From assembly GCF_022398315.1 (NCBI RefSeq), contig NZ_JAKEVF010000002.1, positions 347,279-411,278 on the forward strand: a stretch of 64,000 bases of DNA, in the 5' to 3' direction. This stretch comes from Shewanella sp. Isolate11 (GTDB taxonomy: Bacteria; Pseudomonadota; Gammaproteobacteria; Enterobacterales; Shewanellaceae). Shown here piece after piece: positions 17,476-27,367 of the stretch (its first letter is position 1; every line of letters starts with the position of its first letter). The notes beneath the pieces are model-generated. The model searched no databases. It was not told the DNA's origin and was given only the letters and a program-made list of their open reading frames with translations. A program made the translations under genes and the position numbers.

Positions 17476-18669
17476 ATGATATTTAACCAGGTAGAACTGG
17501 CACCCGCAGATCCTATTCTTGGCCTTACTGATGCATTTAAAGCCGATCCTCGTCCAAATAAAGTGAATTTAGGAGTGGGGATATATAAGGATGATTCTGG
17601 CGCAACGCCCATTCTAAAATCGGTTAAATTAGCAGAGCAAAAACTGCTTGAGAGCGAAAAAAGTAAAAGCTACCTAGGTATTGATGGCGTTCAAGCTTAT
17701 AACCAAGCAGTACAAAGCTTATTGTTCGGTACACAGCATAAAATTATTACCCAGCAACGTGCCGTAACCGCCCAAGCACCGGGTGGTACTGGCTCATTAC
17801 GAGTTGCAGCAGAATTTGTGGTACGTAATACCGGTTCTAAAACCATTTGGGTGAGTAACCCTACTTGGGCAAATCATAACAACATCTTTAACTCCGCCGG
17901 CCTTGAGGTTAAATTTTACCGTTATTATGATGCTGCAACTCATGGTATGGATTTCGATGCTATGGTTGCTGACTTAAACCAAGCAGAAGCCGGCGACTTA
18001 GTGTTATTACACGGCTGCTGTCATAATCCAACAGGTATCGACCTTGACCCAAGTCAATGGGATAGCATCGCGCAGCTTTGTTTAGATAAACAATTGGTTC
18101 CGCTATTTGATTTCGCATATCAAGGTTTTGGTAGCGGAGTAGAGGAAGATGCTCAAGGCCTTCGTGCTGTGGCTAATGTGGTTCCGGAACTTATTATTGC
18201 AAATTCATTTTCTAAAAACTTTGGCCTTTATAATGAGCGGATCGGTGCAGTAACCATCGTAGCGGCAGATAAAACAACAGCGGAAACGGCTTTCAGCCAA
18301 GTTAAAAGTACTATCCGCTGTAACTACTCTAATCCACCTGCACATGGTGCCTTAATTGTGTCTACAATTTTATCTGATACAGAGTTAAGACAATTGTGGG
18401 AAAGTGAATTACAGCAGATGAGAGAGCGTATTGCTCAAATGCGCGTGTTATTTGTTGAATCTCTAGTTGCCGAAGGCGTTACCCAAGACTTTAGCTTCAT
18501 TTCAAGCCAAAACGGTATGTTTAGTTTCTCTGGCTTAAATAAAGAGCAAGTTAACCGTTTACGTGAAGAGTTTGGTATTTATATTGTAGGTTCTGGTCGC
18601 ATCAGCGTGGCGGGCATGACACCAGACAATATGCCAACGATTTGTAAAGCTATCGCTCAAGTGATCTAA
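17476..18669 (+). CDS. Aromatic/aspartate aminotransferase (class I, AspC/TyrB family)
   Basis: This 397-residue PLP enzyme is a close member of the AspC/TyrB group. The N-terminus reads [20 protein letters not shown], the substrate/PLP contact APGGTGSLR and HGCCHNPTG motifs are present, and the Schiff-base lysine lies in [13 protein letters not shown]. It transfers amino groups between aspartate or aromatic amino acids and 2-oxoglutarate. Whether it is mainly AspC-like or TyrB-like cannot be settled by eye. A paralogue with the same start lies at the right edge of the window. Monocistronic, between a 260 bp leader and a terminator. Confidence 0.92.
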   Translation: MIFNQVELAPADPILGLTDAFKADPRPNKVNLGVGIYKDDSGATPILKSVKLAEQKLLESEKSKSYLGIDGVQAYNQAVQSLLFGTQHKIITQQRAVTAQAPGGTGSLRVAAEFVVRNTGSKTIWVSNPTWANHNNIFNSAGLEVKFYRYYDAATHGMDFDAMVADLNQAEAGDLVLLHGCCHNPTGIDLDPSQWDSIAQLCLDKQLVPLFDFAYQGFGSGVEEDAQGLRAVANVVPELIIANSFSKNFGLYNERIGAVTIVAADKTTAETAFSQVKSTIRCNYSNPPAHGALIVSTILSDTELRQLWESELQQMRERIAQMRVLFVESLVAEGVTQDFSFISSQNGMFSFSGLNKEQVNRLREEFGIYIVGSGRISVAGMTPDNMPTICKAIAQVI

Positions 18670-18684
18670 AATTAGGTTTACAAT

Positions 18685-18714
18685 AAAAATCCCATCTTTT
18701 AGATGGGATTTTTA
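18685..18714. terminator. Bidirectional terminator between the aminotransferase and the yvcK-like gene
   Basis: The hairpin AAAAATCCCATC-TTTTA-GATGGGATTTTT has runs on both flanks. Its right end overlaps the last codon of the converging gene by three bases. Confidence 0.88.
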
Positions 18715-19608
18715 TAATTCACGCCTAGCAACCAATGATAGGGCTTCAATTAACCCTTTACGGTCGTGTAGGGCGATATGATGTCGACTACGCAAAGGGT
18801 AATGAGTGATGTGACCGTGAGTGGAATAGCTTTCTCCATCACATAAAACATGATCTACCGCTTTATTTCCCAGCACTTGTTTAAACCATTCTAGGCGCTT
18901 TTCTAAACTGAAGTTAGCCGCTGCAGAAGGTTCTTCTGTCAGGTTTTCAATTAATACTATTTTGGCGTTACTTTGTGAAATTGCCTCACTGATTTTAGGT
19001 AACAACAAAGGCGGCATGATGCTGGTGAGAAAACTACCAGGACCTAAGATGATCAGATCGGCATTTTCGATGGCTATATAAGCTTCTTGAGTTGCTTCAA
19101 CCATAGGCTCAAGAGACAAGGCGATAGGATCTTCCGTCATTTCATCGACTTCTACTTCACCTAAAATCCGACTTCCACAAGACTGAATTGCGACTAAATG
19201 CGTGGGTTGCTCAGACATGGGGATCAATTGAGTTTCTATACTCAACATGTTGCGTATCAAGTTGACGGCTTCTAATGGACGGACACATAACTCATCAAGT
19301 GCAAGTAGAATAAGGTTACCCAAATTGTGTTGACTTAATTCACTATTACCGCCAAACCGATATTCAAATAACATCGAACCCACAGAAGGGCGACTAGCTA
19401 GTTGCGATAAACAGTTACGTAGATCGCCCCAGGCAATACAATCTTGTTCTTGTCGTAAACGCCCCGTTGAACCACCATTATCTGTTGTGGCAACGATACC
19501 TGTAAGTTTGGAGCCTAAAAATGATAACGATGATAGTACTCGGCCAAGTCCATGGCCTCCGCCTATAGCTACAACGTTCGTGAATTGATTTAGAGCATAA
19601 TCCTGCAT
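18712..19608 (-). CDS. yvcK: YvcK/YbhK family protein (CofD-like fold)
   Basis: This 298-residue protein belongs to the YvcK/CofD family: the nucleotide-binding start VVAIGGGHGLGRVL is followed by TTDNGGSTGRLR, WGDLRNCL and the later LILGPGSFLTSIMP. YvcK in Gram-positive bacteria is a UDP-sugar-binding factor needed for growth on gluconeogenic carbon and for envelope synthesis; E. coli YbhK is the counterpart, with unclear role. The frame is open for another 69 codons upstream, but the ATG at 19608 has AAGGA eight bases before it and gives the family N-terminus (MQDYALNQ). It is transcribed divergently from the glucosaminidase gene. Confidence 0.88.
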   Translation of the reverse strand: MQDYALNQFTNVVAIGGGHGLGRVLSSLSFLGSKLTGIVATTDNGGSTGRLRQEQDCIAWGDLRNCLSQLASRPSVGSMLFEYRFGGNSELSQHNLGNLILLALDELCVRPLEAVNLIRNMLSIETQLIPMSEQPTHLVAIQSCGSRILGEVEVDEMTEDPIALSLEPMVEATQEAYIAIENADLIILGPGSFLTSIMPPLLLPKISEAISQSNAKIVLIENLTEEPSAAANFSLEKRLEWFKQVLGNKAVDHVLCDGESYSTHGHITHYPLRSRHHIALHDRKGLIEALSLVARREL

Positions 19609-19742
19609 TCGGGTATTCCTTCCTGAAGCCCCATCATAAACAGTGTCTATTATATCCAATATCACATTTCCGCCTAGTAATTTTGTTAAACAGCAGATAT
19701 ACCTTATAATCGCCGGCTTACTAGTTGAAGAGAGACGTTGAT

Positions 19743-20552
19743 TTGAAAACAGGTAGAATAAACAATGTGATATTGTCGTTAACAATTGTCGTTGTGGCGT
19801 TATTAACGTTAACATTATTCGTCATTGATCATGACGATGACAGTTCCACTAAGGGTAAACTGGTCAAGAATCCAACTAATAATAGTATTATTCCAGATTT
19901 CTCTGCCATTGCAGATGTGGCAGAAAAAAAACGTGCATTTTTTGATTACCTAAGACCTGCAATTTCGCACCACAACGCCATTATTGCTGATGAGCGTAAG
20001 TTTTTGCTTGATTCACAACAACACATGCAAGATGACCAGTCATTATCACAAGCCGAAGAGTTCCGTATTCTTGAGCTTGCCAGTAAATATCAATTTTCTA
20101 TGCGTACGGTTACCGCTGAGGCTCTTGATGAATTAATAGTTAGAGTCGATATTGTTCCTGAAAATTTAGTGCTTATTCAAGCGGCGAATGAAACCGGCTG
20201 GGGGAGTAGTCGATTTGCTCGTGAGGGACTCAATTTCTTCGGGCAGTGGTGCTTTAAAAAAGGCTGTGGCTTGGTTCCTCAATCACGTAATGCAGGAGCA
20301 AACCACGAGGTTGCTGTATTCAAAAGTGTCGATGAATCTGTCGGTTCATATATGAAAAACCTCAACTCAAATGGGGCTTATGCAGTGCTCAGAGCGATCC
20401 GTGCCGATCTACGTGCGCAAGAAAAGCCGATAACAGCCAATAAACTGGTATACGGATTGATGAATTACTCAGAGCGCCAAGGGGCTTATGTCGAAGAGTT
20501 ACTCGAAATGTTGCGCCATAATGATCAGTTCTTGGTTGCTACTAATGCATAG
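19743..20552 (+). CDS. Membrane-anchored glucosaminidase-domain protein (Bax-like)
   Basis: This 269-residue protein starts with a signal anchor (NNVILSLTIVVVALLTLTLFVI) followed by a linker and a glucosaminidase/lysozyme-like domain: LIQAANETGWGSSRFAREGLN with the catalytic glutamate in NETGWG, then FGQWCF and AVFKSVDESVGSYMKNLN. Bax of E. coli has the same core. It should cleave peptidoglycan glycan strands in the periplasm. No ATG is available; I choose the TTG at 19743 preceded by GAAGAGAGA, over a TTG at 19725 with no ribosome-binding site. Its stop overlaps the DUF2987 start by 8 bp, implying translational coupling. Confidence 0.82.
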   Translation: MKTGRINNVILSLTIVVVALLTLTLFVIDHDDDSSTKGKLVKNPTNNSIIPDFSAIADVAEKKRAFFDYLRPAISHHNAIIADERKFLLDSQQHMQDDQSLSQAEEFRILELASKYQFSMRTVTAEALDELIVRVDIVPENLVLIQAANETGWGSSRFAREGLNFFGQWCFKKGCGLVPQSRNAGANHEVAVFKSVDESVGSYMKNLNSNGAYAVLRAIRADLRAQEKPITANKLVYGLMNYSERQGAYVEELLEMLRHNDQFLVATNA

Positions 20553-21165
20553 AGTGATCATTGCAGTTTTATTGTTAGGTAGTAGCTTTATCACAACGGC
20601 GGCTCCAATCTCGCTCGAGTACCAGGGATTCTATGCCCGTCTTAAAACTTTAAATGCGGGTCATTTTCCTCTGGTTGATATCGCTTTTTCTGTGCCTAAG
20701 CAGAACGGTTGCTTGATTGAAACTGGTTATATTAGTACTGAGAAAGAACGTTTTCCGTTAGTGATCACCGAACAGCAACGAATTTTCATTCCTTTTGACG
20801 ACACACTTAAGTCAGAGCGAGCGCTGATTAATTTACAGATGCAAGATGATGCGCAGCAGTGCGGTATCGCAATGCAGATTCGAGCTAAACAAACGCAACA
20901 AATATATCAGCAGGCGGAGCTGATCGCCTTAAAAGCTGATATGAATAACTTACTTAATAAATTACAGGGGTTTCCGATGCGCTATTTTAGCGCAGATATT
21001 GACGGAATTAGCTTCCAATTTGAAGACAGCGCCAGTGTGATTATCGATGGTAAACAGCAGCAGACAAATCACCAGTTTAGTTTGTCATCTGATCAGATTG
21101 AACTGCTATCTGAACTCAAGTTTAGTGTACAGCCAATTGTCGTTAGCCCGTGGATAAAACCGTAA
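20545..21165 (+). CDS. DUF2987 family exported protein
   Basis: This 206-residue protein has a typical signal peptide (MHRVIIAVLLLGSSFITTAA, cut near AA-P) and a soluble periplasmic domain. It begins ISLEYQGFYARLKTLNAGHFPLVDIAFSV, matching the DUF2987 family as I remember it. Function unknown. A frame open further upstream lies inside the glucosaminidase gene; the ATG at 20545 overlaps that gene's end by 8 bp and directly precedes the signal peptide, so it is the natural start. The coupling suggests a shared envelope role with the glucosaminidase. Confidence 0.78.
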   Translation: MHRVIIAVLLLGSSFITTAAPISLEYQGFYARLKTLNAGHFPLVDIAFSVPKQNGCLIETGYISTEKERFPLVITEQQRIFIPFDDTLKSERALINLQMQDDAQQCGIAMQIRAKQTQQIYQQAELIALKADMNNLLNKLQGFPMRYFSADIDGISFQFEDSASVIIDGKQQQTNHQFSLSSDQIELLSELKFSVQPIVVSPWIKP

Positions 21166-21177
21166 TTCATAGCAAAT

Positions 21178-21204
21178 AAAAAGCCCTCAGTTGAGGGCTT
21201 TTTA
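21178..21204 (+). terminator. Rho-independent terminator of the glucosaminidase/DUF2987 operon
   Basis: Stem AAAAAGCCCTCA-GT-TGAGGGCTTTTT directly after the DUF2987 stop. It is probably also usable for the converging ttcA gene. Confidence 0.9.
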
Positions 21205-21232
21205 CTATTCAGGACGTTTTTTCGCCTTATGA

Positions 21233-22186
21233 TTAGGGTGTATAAGAACTCACCACCTCAATACTGGCACCTTGTGAACGGCGCTTGGCCTCATCGAGAT
21301 CGATATGACCGCTGTTGGCGATATCGAGAAAATCAAAAGCGGGCAAGTCTGATTCAGCGACATCTCCTTTCATTGGCGCATTCGGATCTTGCTTTAGTGA
21401 AACGAAATCGAATTGCGCTCTGTCGACACCCTGTGATGGACTGGTATTTTGCATCGCTGTGAAAATAGTCTCAATTCGCCCTGGAAACTGTTTGTCCCAG
21501 CCTTTAAGCATGTCTTTTACTGCGGCGCGCTTAAGGTTTTCTTGGGAGCCGCAAAGGTTACAAGGAATAATAGGAAAAGCTTTAAGCTGAGCATATTCGG
21601 CAATGTCTTTTTCACGACTGTAGGCGAGGGGACGGATCACCACGTTGGCCCCATCATCAGACAAGAGTTTAGGCGGCATCGCTTTCAATTTGCCAGCAAA
21701 GAACATGTTGAGGAACATGGTTTCTATAATGTCATCTCTGTGATGACCTAAAGCAATTTTCGTAGCACCAATTTTTTGTGCGAAACCATATAAAGTACCA
21801 CGGCGAAGACGGCTGCAAAGCGAGCAAGTTGTCTTACCCTCAGGGATCTTATCTTTTACGATAGAATAAGTGTCTTTCTCGAGGATATGGTAAGGCACAT
21901 TTAAAGTGTCTAAATAGGCTGGCAAGATATCTTCAGGGAAACCGGGTTGTTTCTGATCTAAGTTTACCGCAACCAGATTAAACTGGATCGGCGCACGTTG
22001 TTGTAAGTTAACTAGGATATCCAGCATGGCGTAACTGTCCTTCCCACCAGACAGACAACACATGACGGTATCACCCTCTTCAATCATGTTGTAGTCGGCG
22101 ATAGCACTTCCGACTTCACGTCGTAATCGCTTTTGCAGCTTATTCAGCCGAGTTAACTGTTTTTTCGAAAGTGTTTCTTCAGACAT
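21233..22186 (-). CDS. ttcA: tRNA 2-thiocytidine(32) synthetase TtcA
   Basis: This 317-residue enzyme has the PP-loop ATPase motif [14 protein letters not shown], two CxxC pairs (CSLCSR and CNLCGS) for the iron-sulphur cluster, and [18 protein letters not shown], all diagnostic of TtcA. It thiolates cytidine 32 of certain tRNAs in an ATP-dependent, Fe-S-dependent reaction. The frame is open 32 codons further upstream, but the ATG at 22186 gives the family start [20 protein letters not shown] hairpin with a U-run ends immediately before this ATG, so it is either a terminator of uspE read-through or a leader attenuator. Confidence 0.95.
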   Translation of the reverse strand: MSEETLSKKQLTRLNKLQKRLRREVGSAIADYNMIEEGDTVMCCLSGGKDSYAMLDILVNLQQRAPIQFNLVAVNLDQKQPGFPEDILPAYLDTLNVPYHILEKDTYSIVKDKIPEGKTTCSLCSRLRRGTLYGFAQKIGATKIALGHHRDDIIETMFLNMFFAGKLKAMPPKLLSDDGANVVIRPLAYSREKDIAEYAQLKAFPIIPCNLCGSQENLKRAAVKDMLKGWDKQFPGRIETIFTAMQNTSPSQGVDRAQFDFVSLKQDPNAPMKGDVAESDLPAFDFLDIANSGHIDLDEAKRRSQGASIEVVSSYTP

Positions 22187-22226
22187 AATAAAAAACGCGC
22201 CTAGTATCGTAAAATTCTGGGCGCGT
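22187..22226 (-). terminator. Terminator-like hairpin between uspE and ttcA
   Basis: On the minus strand ACGCGCC and GGCGCGT pair (22220-22226 with 22195-22201) around an 18 nt loop, and the stem runs into TTTTTT followed by ATT and the ttcA ATG. It lies 43 bp after the uspE stop. Confidence 0.6.
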
Positions 22227-22268
22227 AGTATATAAAAAATTAGACCTAAGAAGAAGCAATACCGACTA

Positions 22269-23201
22269 TCACTCTGACTCAAGAGGTGAATGATAACCGT
22301 CAGGCTTAATAGTCAACAGATCACAGTCAATGCTATCAATAACATGCTCGGCAGTATTACCTATTAAGGCCGCTGAAAAGCCGGTACGTCCTACAGTGCC
22401 TAAGATAACTAATTCGGCATCTAATTTAAGTGCTAACTCAGGGATAACATCTTCAGGTAGGCCTTCTTTGACATGGCAGAAGTCACTAGAAATACCGTAG
22501 CTATTAGCAAGATAACAGACTCGCTGTTCATGCTGCATACGTATCGTTTCGCTGTAGGTATGGGCATCGAAGTCAGGTAACTCGATAGCTAAATTAACCG
22601 GTGTACCGGGATAGCCATTGACTAAATGAACCTGCGCGTCAAACTTCTTGGCTAAATCTAATGCATGCTCAATGATTTTGCCATTAATTGATTGATGCTC
22701 TTCAACTTCAGAAGCCACATTAATAGCACAGAGAATTTTACCAGCAACAGGCCAATCATGATCTTTTACCAGCAGTACAGGTACTGGCGCCTTACGCATC
22801 AAGTGCCAATCGGTTGGGGTGAATATAACCGACTTGAGCTTATCATGTTGATGTGTTCCTTTAACGATCAGATCATAGCCGCCATCCATAGCATGCAAGA
22901 TAATGCTTTCAAAGGGACGGTTATGCCACACAACTTCACTTTCTATGTTTACTCCATGACTGTCATAATGACTTAAGATATCCGCTAACCAGGCTTTGCG
23001 TTGAGCAATCACACCTTGGCGCATGGCCTCACGTTCATTGCCGGATAAAATGGAAGTCATCTCGTAGGAGAAATCGAATATGGAGAGGAATACAGTAATG
23101 CTGGCGTGGTTCTTCGAAGCGAGTTCAATGGCTCTTGCGAGGGCAGGTTGGTTGTCCTTGGTTGGATCCACTACAACAAGAATTTTATGATAATCTTTCA
23201 T
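22269..23201 (-). CDS. uspE: Universal stress protein UspE (tandem Usp domains)
   Basis: The 310-residue protein contains two universal stress domains in tandem. The first begins [25 protein letters not shown]; the second ends with the nucleotide-binding-type loop [25 protein letters not shown]. UspE is a cytoplasmic stress protein in E. coli, where it also sits next to fnr; this order is kept here, with etrA 95 bp upstream. An FNR-like box lies 59-72 bp before the ATG, at a distance fitting activation, so anaerobic induction is likely but unproven. Confidence 0.92.
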   Translation of the reverse strand: MKDYHKILVVVDPTKDNQPALARAIELASKNHASITVFLSIFDFSYEMTSILSGNEREAMRQGVIAQRKAWLADILSHYDSHGVNIESEVVWHNRPFESIILHAMDGGYDLIVKGTHQHDKLKSVIFTPTDWHLMRKAPVPVLLVKDHDWPVAGKILCAINVASEVEEHQSINGKIIEHALDLAKKFDAQVHLVNGYPGTPVNLAIELPDFDAHTYSETIRMQHEQRVCYLANSYGISSDFCHVKEGLPEDVIPELALKLDAELVILGTVGRTGFSAALIGNTAEHVIDSIDCDLLTIKPDGYHSPLESE

Positions 23202-23259
23202 AGATAATTCCTTACTTTTGCGTGGTACTTTAATAATGAGCTAAATCTAATAAAAAGCC

Positions 23260-23273
23260 TTGCTTTAGATCAA
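23260..23273. promoter_or_regulatory. FNR/EtrA-like box upstream of uspE
   Basis: TTGCT-TTAG-ATCAA matches the FNR consensus TTGAT-N4-ATCAA at 9 of 10 defined positions. On the minus strand a CATTAT -10-like hexamer (23238-23233) places the box centre about 40 bp before the likely transcription start, the usual class II activator position. Confidence 0.55.
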
Positions 23274-23295
23274 TTTAACTCATTAAAATGTCAAT

Positions 23296-24045
23296 TTATC
23301 GACCGATGTTATTGTTTCCAGCCAGTTTATTCAATGAGTCAAAATCAACGATTGTGATGTATTTACCTTTAACTTCGATTAACTCAGCCTTTTGGAAGCG
23401 GCCTAATAATCGGCTAATCGTTTCGACGGTTAAACCAAGATAATTACCAATATCGCCACGCGTCATAGTTAAACGAAACTCTTTAGGTGAGAAACCACGG
23501 TTACCGAAACGATTGGCAAGATTACTGATAAATGCCGCTAAACGTTCTTCAGCATTTTTTTTGCTTAACAGCAGGATCATTTCTTGATCGCTTTGGATCT
23601 CATTGCTCATTAAACGCATGATCTGCTGACGAAGTTTGGGCATGCTACCTGACAGTTCATCTAAGGTATCGAAAGGTATTTCACATACCATTGAAGTCTC
23701 AAGTGCTTGAGCAAAGCTTTGGTGGATTTGCTTATTGATCCCATCGAAACCAATGACATCACCAGCCAGATGGAAACCAGTGATTTGCTCATCTCCTTGC
23801 TCAGTAATGGTATAACTTTTAATGGTGCCAGAGCGGATAGCAAAAAGGGACTTTAAGCCGTCTCCAGATTTAAAAATCTGTTCGCCCTTTTGGATAGGTT
23901 TTTTTCGCTCAATGATCTCATCGAGTTGATCAAGTTCATTGTTATTTAAGGTGAAAGGGATACATAAGGTTCCCATACTACAGTCATGACAATGAATGGC
24001 GCATCCAGGTAAACCCGAACGACGACTTTTAATGTTGTCTGTCAT
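23296..24045 (-). CDS. etrA: Oxygen-responsive global regulator EtrA (FNR)
   Basis: This 249-residue CRP/FNR protein has the N-terminal cluster ligands Cys19, Cys22 and Cys28 plus Cys121, matching E. coli FNR Cys20/23/29/122 one residue down. A cyclic-nucleotide-like beta-roll follows, then a helix-turn-helix whose recognition helix [10 protein letters not shown] keeps the E-xx-SR contacts for the TTGAT half-site. It binds a 4Fe-4S cluster and becomes a DNA-binding dimer without oxygen. In Shewanella it is called EtrA. The start is ATG at 24045 with GAGAGAG upstream, not the TTG four codons earlier. It lies downstream of the cbb3 oxidase genes, which carry a perfect FNR box. Confidence 0.96.
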   Translation of the reverse strand: MTDNIKSRRSGLPGCAIHCHDCSMGTLCIPFTLNNNELDQLDEIIERKKPIQKGEQIFKSGDGLKSLFAIRSGTIKSYTITEQGDEQITGFHLAGDVIGFDGINKQIHQSFAQALETSMVCEIPFDTLDELSGSMPKLRQQIMRLMSNEIQSDQEMILLLSKKNAEERLAAFISNLANRFGNRGFSPKEFRLTMTRGDIGNYLGLTVETISRLLGRFQKAELIEVKGKYITIVDFDSLNKLAGNNNIGR

Positions 24046-24100
24046 AATCTCTCTCAAATTTAGCGATTAACCTAATGGTAAACTAATTTAATAGTCTGGG

Positions 24101-24793
24101 CTAGCTAAGCTGACCAAATGCGATATACAGGGTTTGTAAGCCAAAAATGACGAGTATTAAGCCACTGATCATACGGACTTGTTTTTTCAAAACCCATTTA
24201 GCAAAAAACTGTGCTGCGACACCGGCGCTAATTAAGGCGGGTAGAGTACCAAGTCCAAAAGCCGCCATGATCAGCGCCCCTTGTTGTGCGTTATTGGCCG
24301 CGATAGCCCAGGTTAATGTGCTGTACACTAAACCACAGGGCAACCAGCCCCATAACAAGCCAGCGATAAAGGATTGTTTCAGGTTTTTGATGGGTAACAA
24401 GCGTTTTGCGATTGGACCGATAGCACGCCAGAGTAACTTTCCTAAACGCTCAACTTGAACCACGCCTGACCATATTTGGGCGATATACAGCCCAGTGATA
24501 ATCATCATTAAGCCTGCAAACACTCTCACAGCTATCAAATAGCTGTCTAAGCTAAACAGAGTACTCAGTAGGCTGGCTGAACCCCCGACAAGGGCTCCTG
24601 CAAGGGTATAACTTAATACCCGTCCTAAGTTATAGCTGAAGATAAAACTCAGTTGAGAGGCCAGCATGTTGTGGTTGGGTTGATTTGATAGTTGCTGTGA
24701 AAATGCGCCGACTAATCCGCCACACATACCGATGCAGTGGCCTGCGCCCATTAGACCAACAATAAAGGCACCTGTAATAGTAAACTCAATCAA
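24101..24793 (-). CDS. SafE/TauE-type (DsbD-like) membrane protein of the cco cluster
   Basis: This 230-residue protein has about six membrane segments. It opens with GAFIVGLMGAGHCIGMCGGLVGAF, a paired-cysteine helix typical of the sulfite exporter TauE/SafE-like group encoded next to ccoS in many proteobacteria. A second helix, LLWGWLPCGLVYSTL, carries another Pro-Cys motif reminiscent of DsbD, so it may move reductant or copper for oxidase assembly; this is inference. The start is TTG at 24793, overlapping the ccoS stop by 8 bp, which points to translational coupling. Confidence 0.8.
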   Translation of the reverse strand: MIEFTITGAFIVGLMGAGHCIGMCGGLVGAFSQQLSNQPNHNMLASQLSFIFSYNLGRVLSYTLAGALVGGSASLLSTLFSLDSYLIAVRVFAGLMMIITGLYIAQIWSGVVQVERLGKLLWRAIGPIAKRLLPIKNLKQSFIAGLLWGWLPCGLVYSTLTWAIAANNAQQGALIMAAFGLGTLPALISAGVAAQFFAKWVLKKQVRMISGLILVIFGLQTLYIAFGQLS

Positions 24794-24974
24794 GATCTTT
24801 AGGCTCTTTTACTGACTTATCTATATTAGGCTTGACGTCATCATCAAATAAAATCGATACGCTATGTCTTTCTAAGTCATCAAATTGCTCAGACTTTACT
24901 GCCCAGAAAAAAATCCCTACTGCAATTAATACAAACAGCATGGCGATAGGGATTAACACATAGATAATGCTCAT
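24786..24974 (-). CDS. ccoS: cbb3-type cytochrome oxidase assembly protein CcoS
   Basis: A 62-residue protein with one N-terminal membrane helix (IYVLIPIAMLFVLIAVGIFFWAV) followed by EQFDDLERHSVSILFDDD, the conserved CcoS signature. CcoS is needed for cofactor insertion (copper and haem b) into CcoN. It overlaps the ccoI stop by 4 bp (ATGA) and the following membrane-protein start by 8 bp. Confidence 0.95.
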   Translation of the reverse strand: MSIIYVLIPIAMLFVLIAVGIFFWAVKSEQFDDLERHSVSILFDDDVKPNIDKSVKEPKDLD

Positions 24975-27364
24975 ATACGTACCTTGAGTAGGCGCAGACT
25001 ATTGGCTACGACGATGAGAGAACTGGCTGACATTCCAATGGCGGCAATATAAGGCACCACATGTCCGGTGACGGCTAGGGGAATGATCAATAAGTTGTAA
25101 CCAAGGGCCCAGATTAAATTTTGTTTGATGATTTTGCCTGATAGCTTAGCAATCTTCACCGCATCGGTAAAACGTGATAATTGATCGCCAAGCAAGATGA
25201 GGTCGGCACTGTTTTTGGTTACCGCAGCGCCGCTACCCATGGCAATCGACAAATTAGCTCCGGCTAATACAGGGGCGTCATTAATTCCATCACCAAACAT
25301 GGCCACTTGATCCGTCTGCTGCAAACTTTGAACTAATGCTAATTTATCTTGTGGTTTAAGAGATTTATGTACTTTGTCGATTCCTACCACTTTAGCTACG
25401 TCATCGACGTGGATAGAGCTGTCACCACTGGCAATACTTACCTGGCAACCTAGTTGTTTAAGCTGAGCCACAGTCTGCTTTGCATCTTCCCTGATACGGT
25501 CTACTAAGGTAAATCGAGCTAATAGTTGCTGTTTATTACTCAAATAGATCGCTTGTTGTTGTTCTTCAAGTGACACATTGATTTGTTTGCCAATAAACGC
25601 GGCGCTACCAATAAAGTAATCGACACCGTCGACATTTGCTTGAATGCCCATACCGGCAATATTCTTATTCTTCATGCAGGTTAAATCTGAGCGATATATT
25701 TCAAAGGCTTTTGCTATTGGATGCAAAGAGTGCGCCTCTAGTGCTGCAGCCGTAGATAAAGCTTGAGCTTGATTCATCTCTGCGAAAAGCTTCACCTCTG
25801 AAATGGTTAATGAACCACAGGTCAAGGTGCCCGTTTTATCGAACACCACATGATTAATTAAAGGTAACTTTTCGAATACGCCAGCTTTCCTAGCCACCAC
25901 ACCAATTCGCGTGAATAACCCTGTGGCACAGGTGACCGCTGTAGGCGTTGCGAGGGCGAGGGCACAAGGGCAAGTGGCAACCAAAACCGATAACGTGACC
26001 CAGAAGGCATCCTCTGGCCAATAGGTTTTCCATACAAGATAAGTCACTAAGGCAACGACTAATATGGTCCAAGTAAAGTAGTTGGATATTTGATCGACAT
26101 ATAACGCTACTTTAGGCTTATTGTTCGAAGCGGCTTCTTGAAGGCGAATAATCTCTGCGACTAACTGGTCTTGGCCAACGGCACTCACTTTGACCTTAAT
26201 GGGGTGATCGACATTGATGGTGCCGGCAAACACTTGGCTGGTACATATTTTTGCTACTGGCATCTGCTCGCCAGTTAGCATGGCTTCATTGACACTGGTA
26301 TGGCCTTCGAGCACTTCACCATCGGCAGCAATCACTTCGCCGGGTTTAACTAATATGATGTCATCAAGTTTAAGCTGTTTAGCAGGCACTTCATGTTGTT
26401 GTCCATGTAGATCAACAAGATTGGCGGTTAAAGGCACTAACTTATGCAGATTATTAGAACTTATAGAGGCTTTCTGCCTTGCGTTCTGCTCGAAATAGCG
26501 ACCAAGTAACAAGAAGAAAGTGAACATACTGACAGATTCGAAATAGACTTCACCTTGACCTGTGACCGTAGCGATGCAACTGGCGATATAGGCACCACAG
26601 ATGGCGATTGAAACTGATACATCCATATTCAACCTGCCAGACAGCATCGAGCGCAGGGCACTGAAATAAAATGGCTGAGCAGAATAGAACACCACTGGAG
26701 CGGCGAAAATCATGCTGACCCAGCGAAAATAATCCCGAAATTCAATGTCTAAATCGGTGAAGTAATCTGAATATAAGGCGAGGGCGAACATCATCACTTG
26801 CATAGTGGCAAAGCCTGCTAGCCCCAGGCGTAAAAGGAATTTTCGGCTGTTGGCTTTGCTTTGAATCTCTTGCTCATCGACCTGATAAGGTGCTGCTTGG
26901 TAACCGATTTGGCTGATTAGCGTCAGAATTTTGCTGAGTTGAATCTGCTCTTCTTGCCACTGCACTAAGGCTCTTTCTGTGGTGGTATTAACTTGGATTG
27001 AAATGATACCAGCGACATTTTTTAATTTGTGTTCAATTAGCCAAGCACAGGCGGCGCAGGTGATGCCTTCAATGGTTAGCGATACACTCTTGCCATCATG
27101 CTCATTATGAACAAAGTCTTGTTGTACTTCTTTAAGATCATATGCCGAATAATGACTTAGCTCTTCAGGTACTAAATCGGCTTGCTTATTTCCTGGCTGA
27201 GTGCGGTATTTATAATAATTGGTTAAGCCTGCATCAATAATTGCCTGAGATACGGCCTGACAGCCAAGGCAGCACATGGGCCGCGGAGAGTTATCTATGC
27301 TAGTGGTAAATTGCAAGCCAGTAGTAACTGGCTCGCCACAATGAAAACAAGGGGATTGGCTCAT
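24971..27364 (-). CDS. ccoI: Copper-transporting P1B-type ATPase CcoI (FixI/CopA2)
   Basis: The 797 residues start with a cysteine-rich segment (PCFHCGEP and MCCLGCQAV), then a heavy-metal domain with GITCAACAWLIEH, eight membrane helices including the ion-binding CPCALALATP, the actuator LTGE motif, the phosphorylation site DKTGTLT and the hinge GDGINDAPV. The extra N-terminal Cys domain is typical of CcoI/FixI rather than of detoxifying CopA. It exports copper for insertion into the cbb3 oxidase. It lies 3 bp after ccoH and overlaps ccoS by 4 bp. Confidence 0.95.
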   Translation of the reverse strand: MSQSPCFHCGEPVTTGLQFTTSIDNSPRPMCCLGCQAVSQAIIDAGLTNYYKYRTQPGNKQADLVPEELSHYSAYDLKEVQQDFVHNEHDGKSVSLTIEGITCAACAWLIEHKLKNVAGIISIQVNTTTERALVQWQEEQIQLSKILTLISQIGYQAAPYQVDEQEIQSKANSRKFLLRLGLAGFATMQVMMFALALYSDYFTDLDIEFRDYFRWVSMIFAAPVVFYSAQPFYFSALRSMLSGRLNMDVSVSIAICGAYIASCIATVTGQGEVYFESVSMFTFFLLLGRYFEQNARQKASISSNNLHKLVPLTANLVDLHGQQHEVPAKQLKLDDIILVKPGEVIAADGEVLEGHTSVNEAMLTGEQMPVAKICTSQVFAGTINVDHPIKVKVSAVGQDQLVAEIIRLQEAASNNKPKVALYVDQISNYFTWTILVVALVTYLVWKTYWPEDAFWVTLSVLVATCPCALALATPTAVTCATGLFTRIGVVARKAGVFEKLPLINHVVFDKTGTLTCGSLTISEVKLFAEMNQAQALSTAAALEAHSLHPIAKAFEIYRSDLTCMKNKNIAGMGIQANVDGVDYFIGSAAFIGKQINVSLEEQQQAIYLSNKQQLLARFTLVDRIREDAKQTVAQLKQLGCQVSIASGDSSIHVDDVAKVVGIDKVHKSLKPQDKLALVQSLQQTDQVAMFGDGINDAPVLAGANLSIAMGSGAAVTKNSADLILLGDQLSRFTDAVKIAKLSGKIIKQNLIWALGYNLLIIPLAVTGHVVPYIAAIGMSASSLIVVANSLRLLKVRI

Positions 27365-27367
27365 AAA

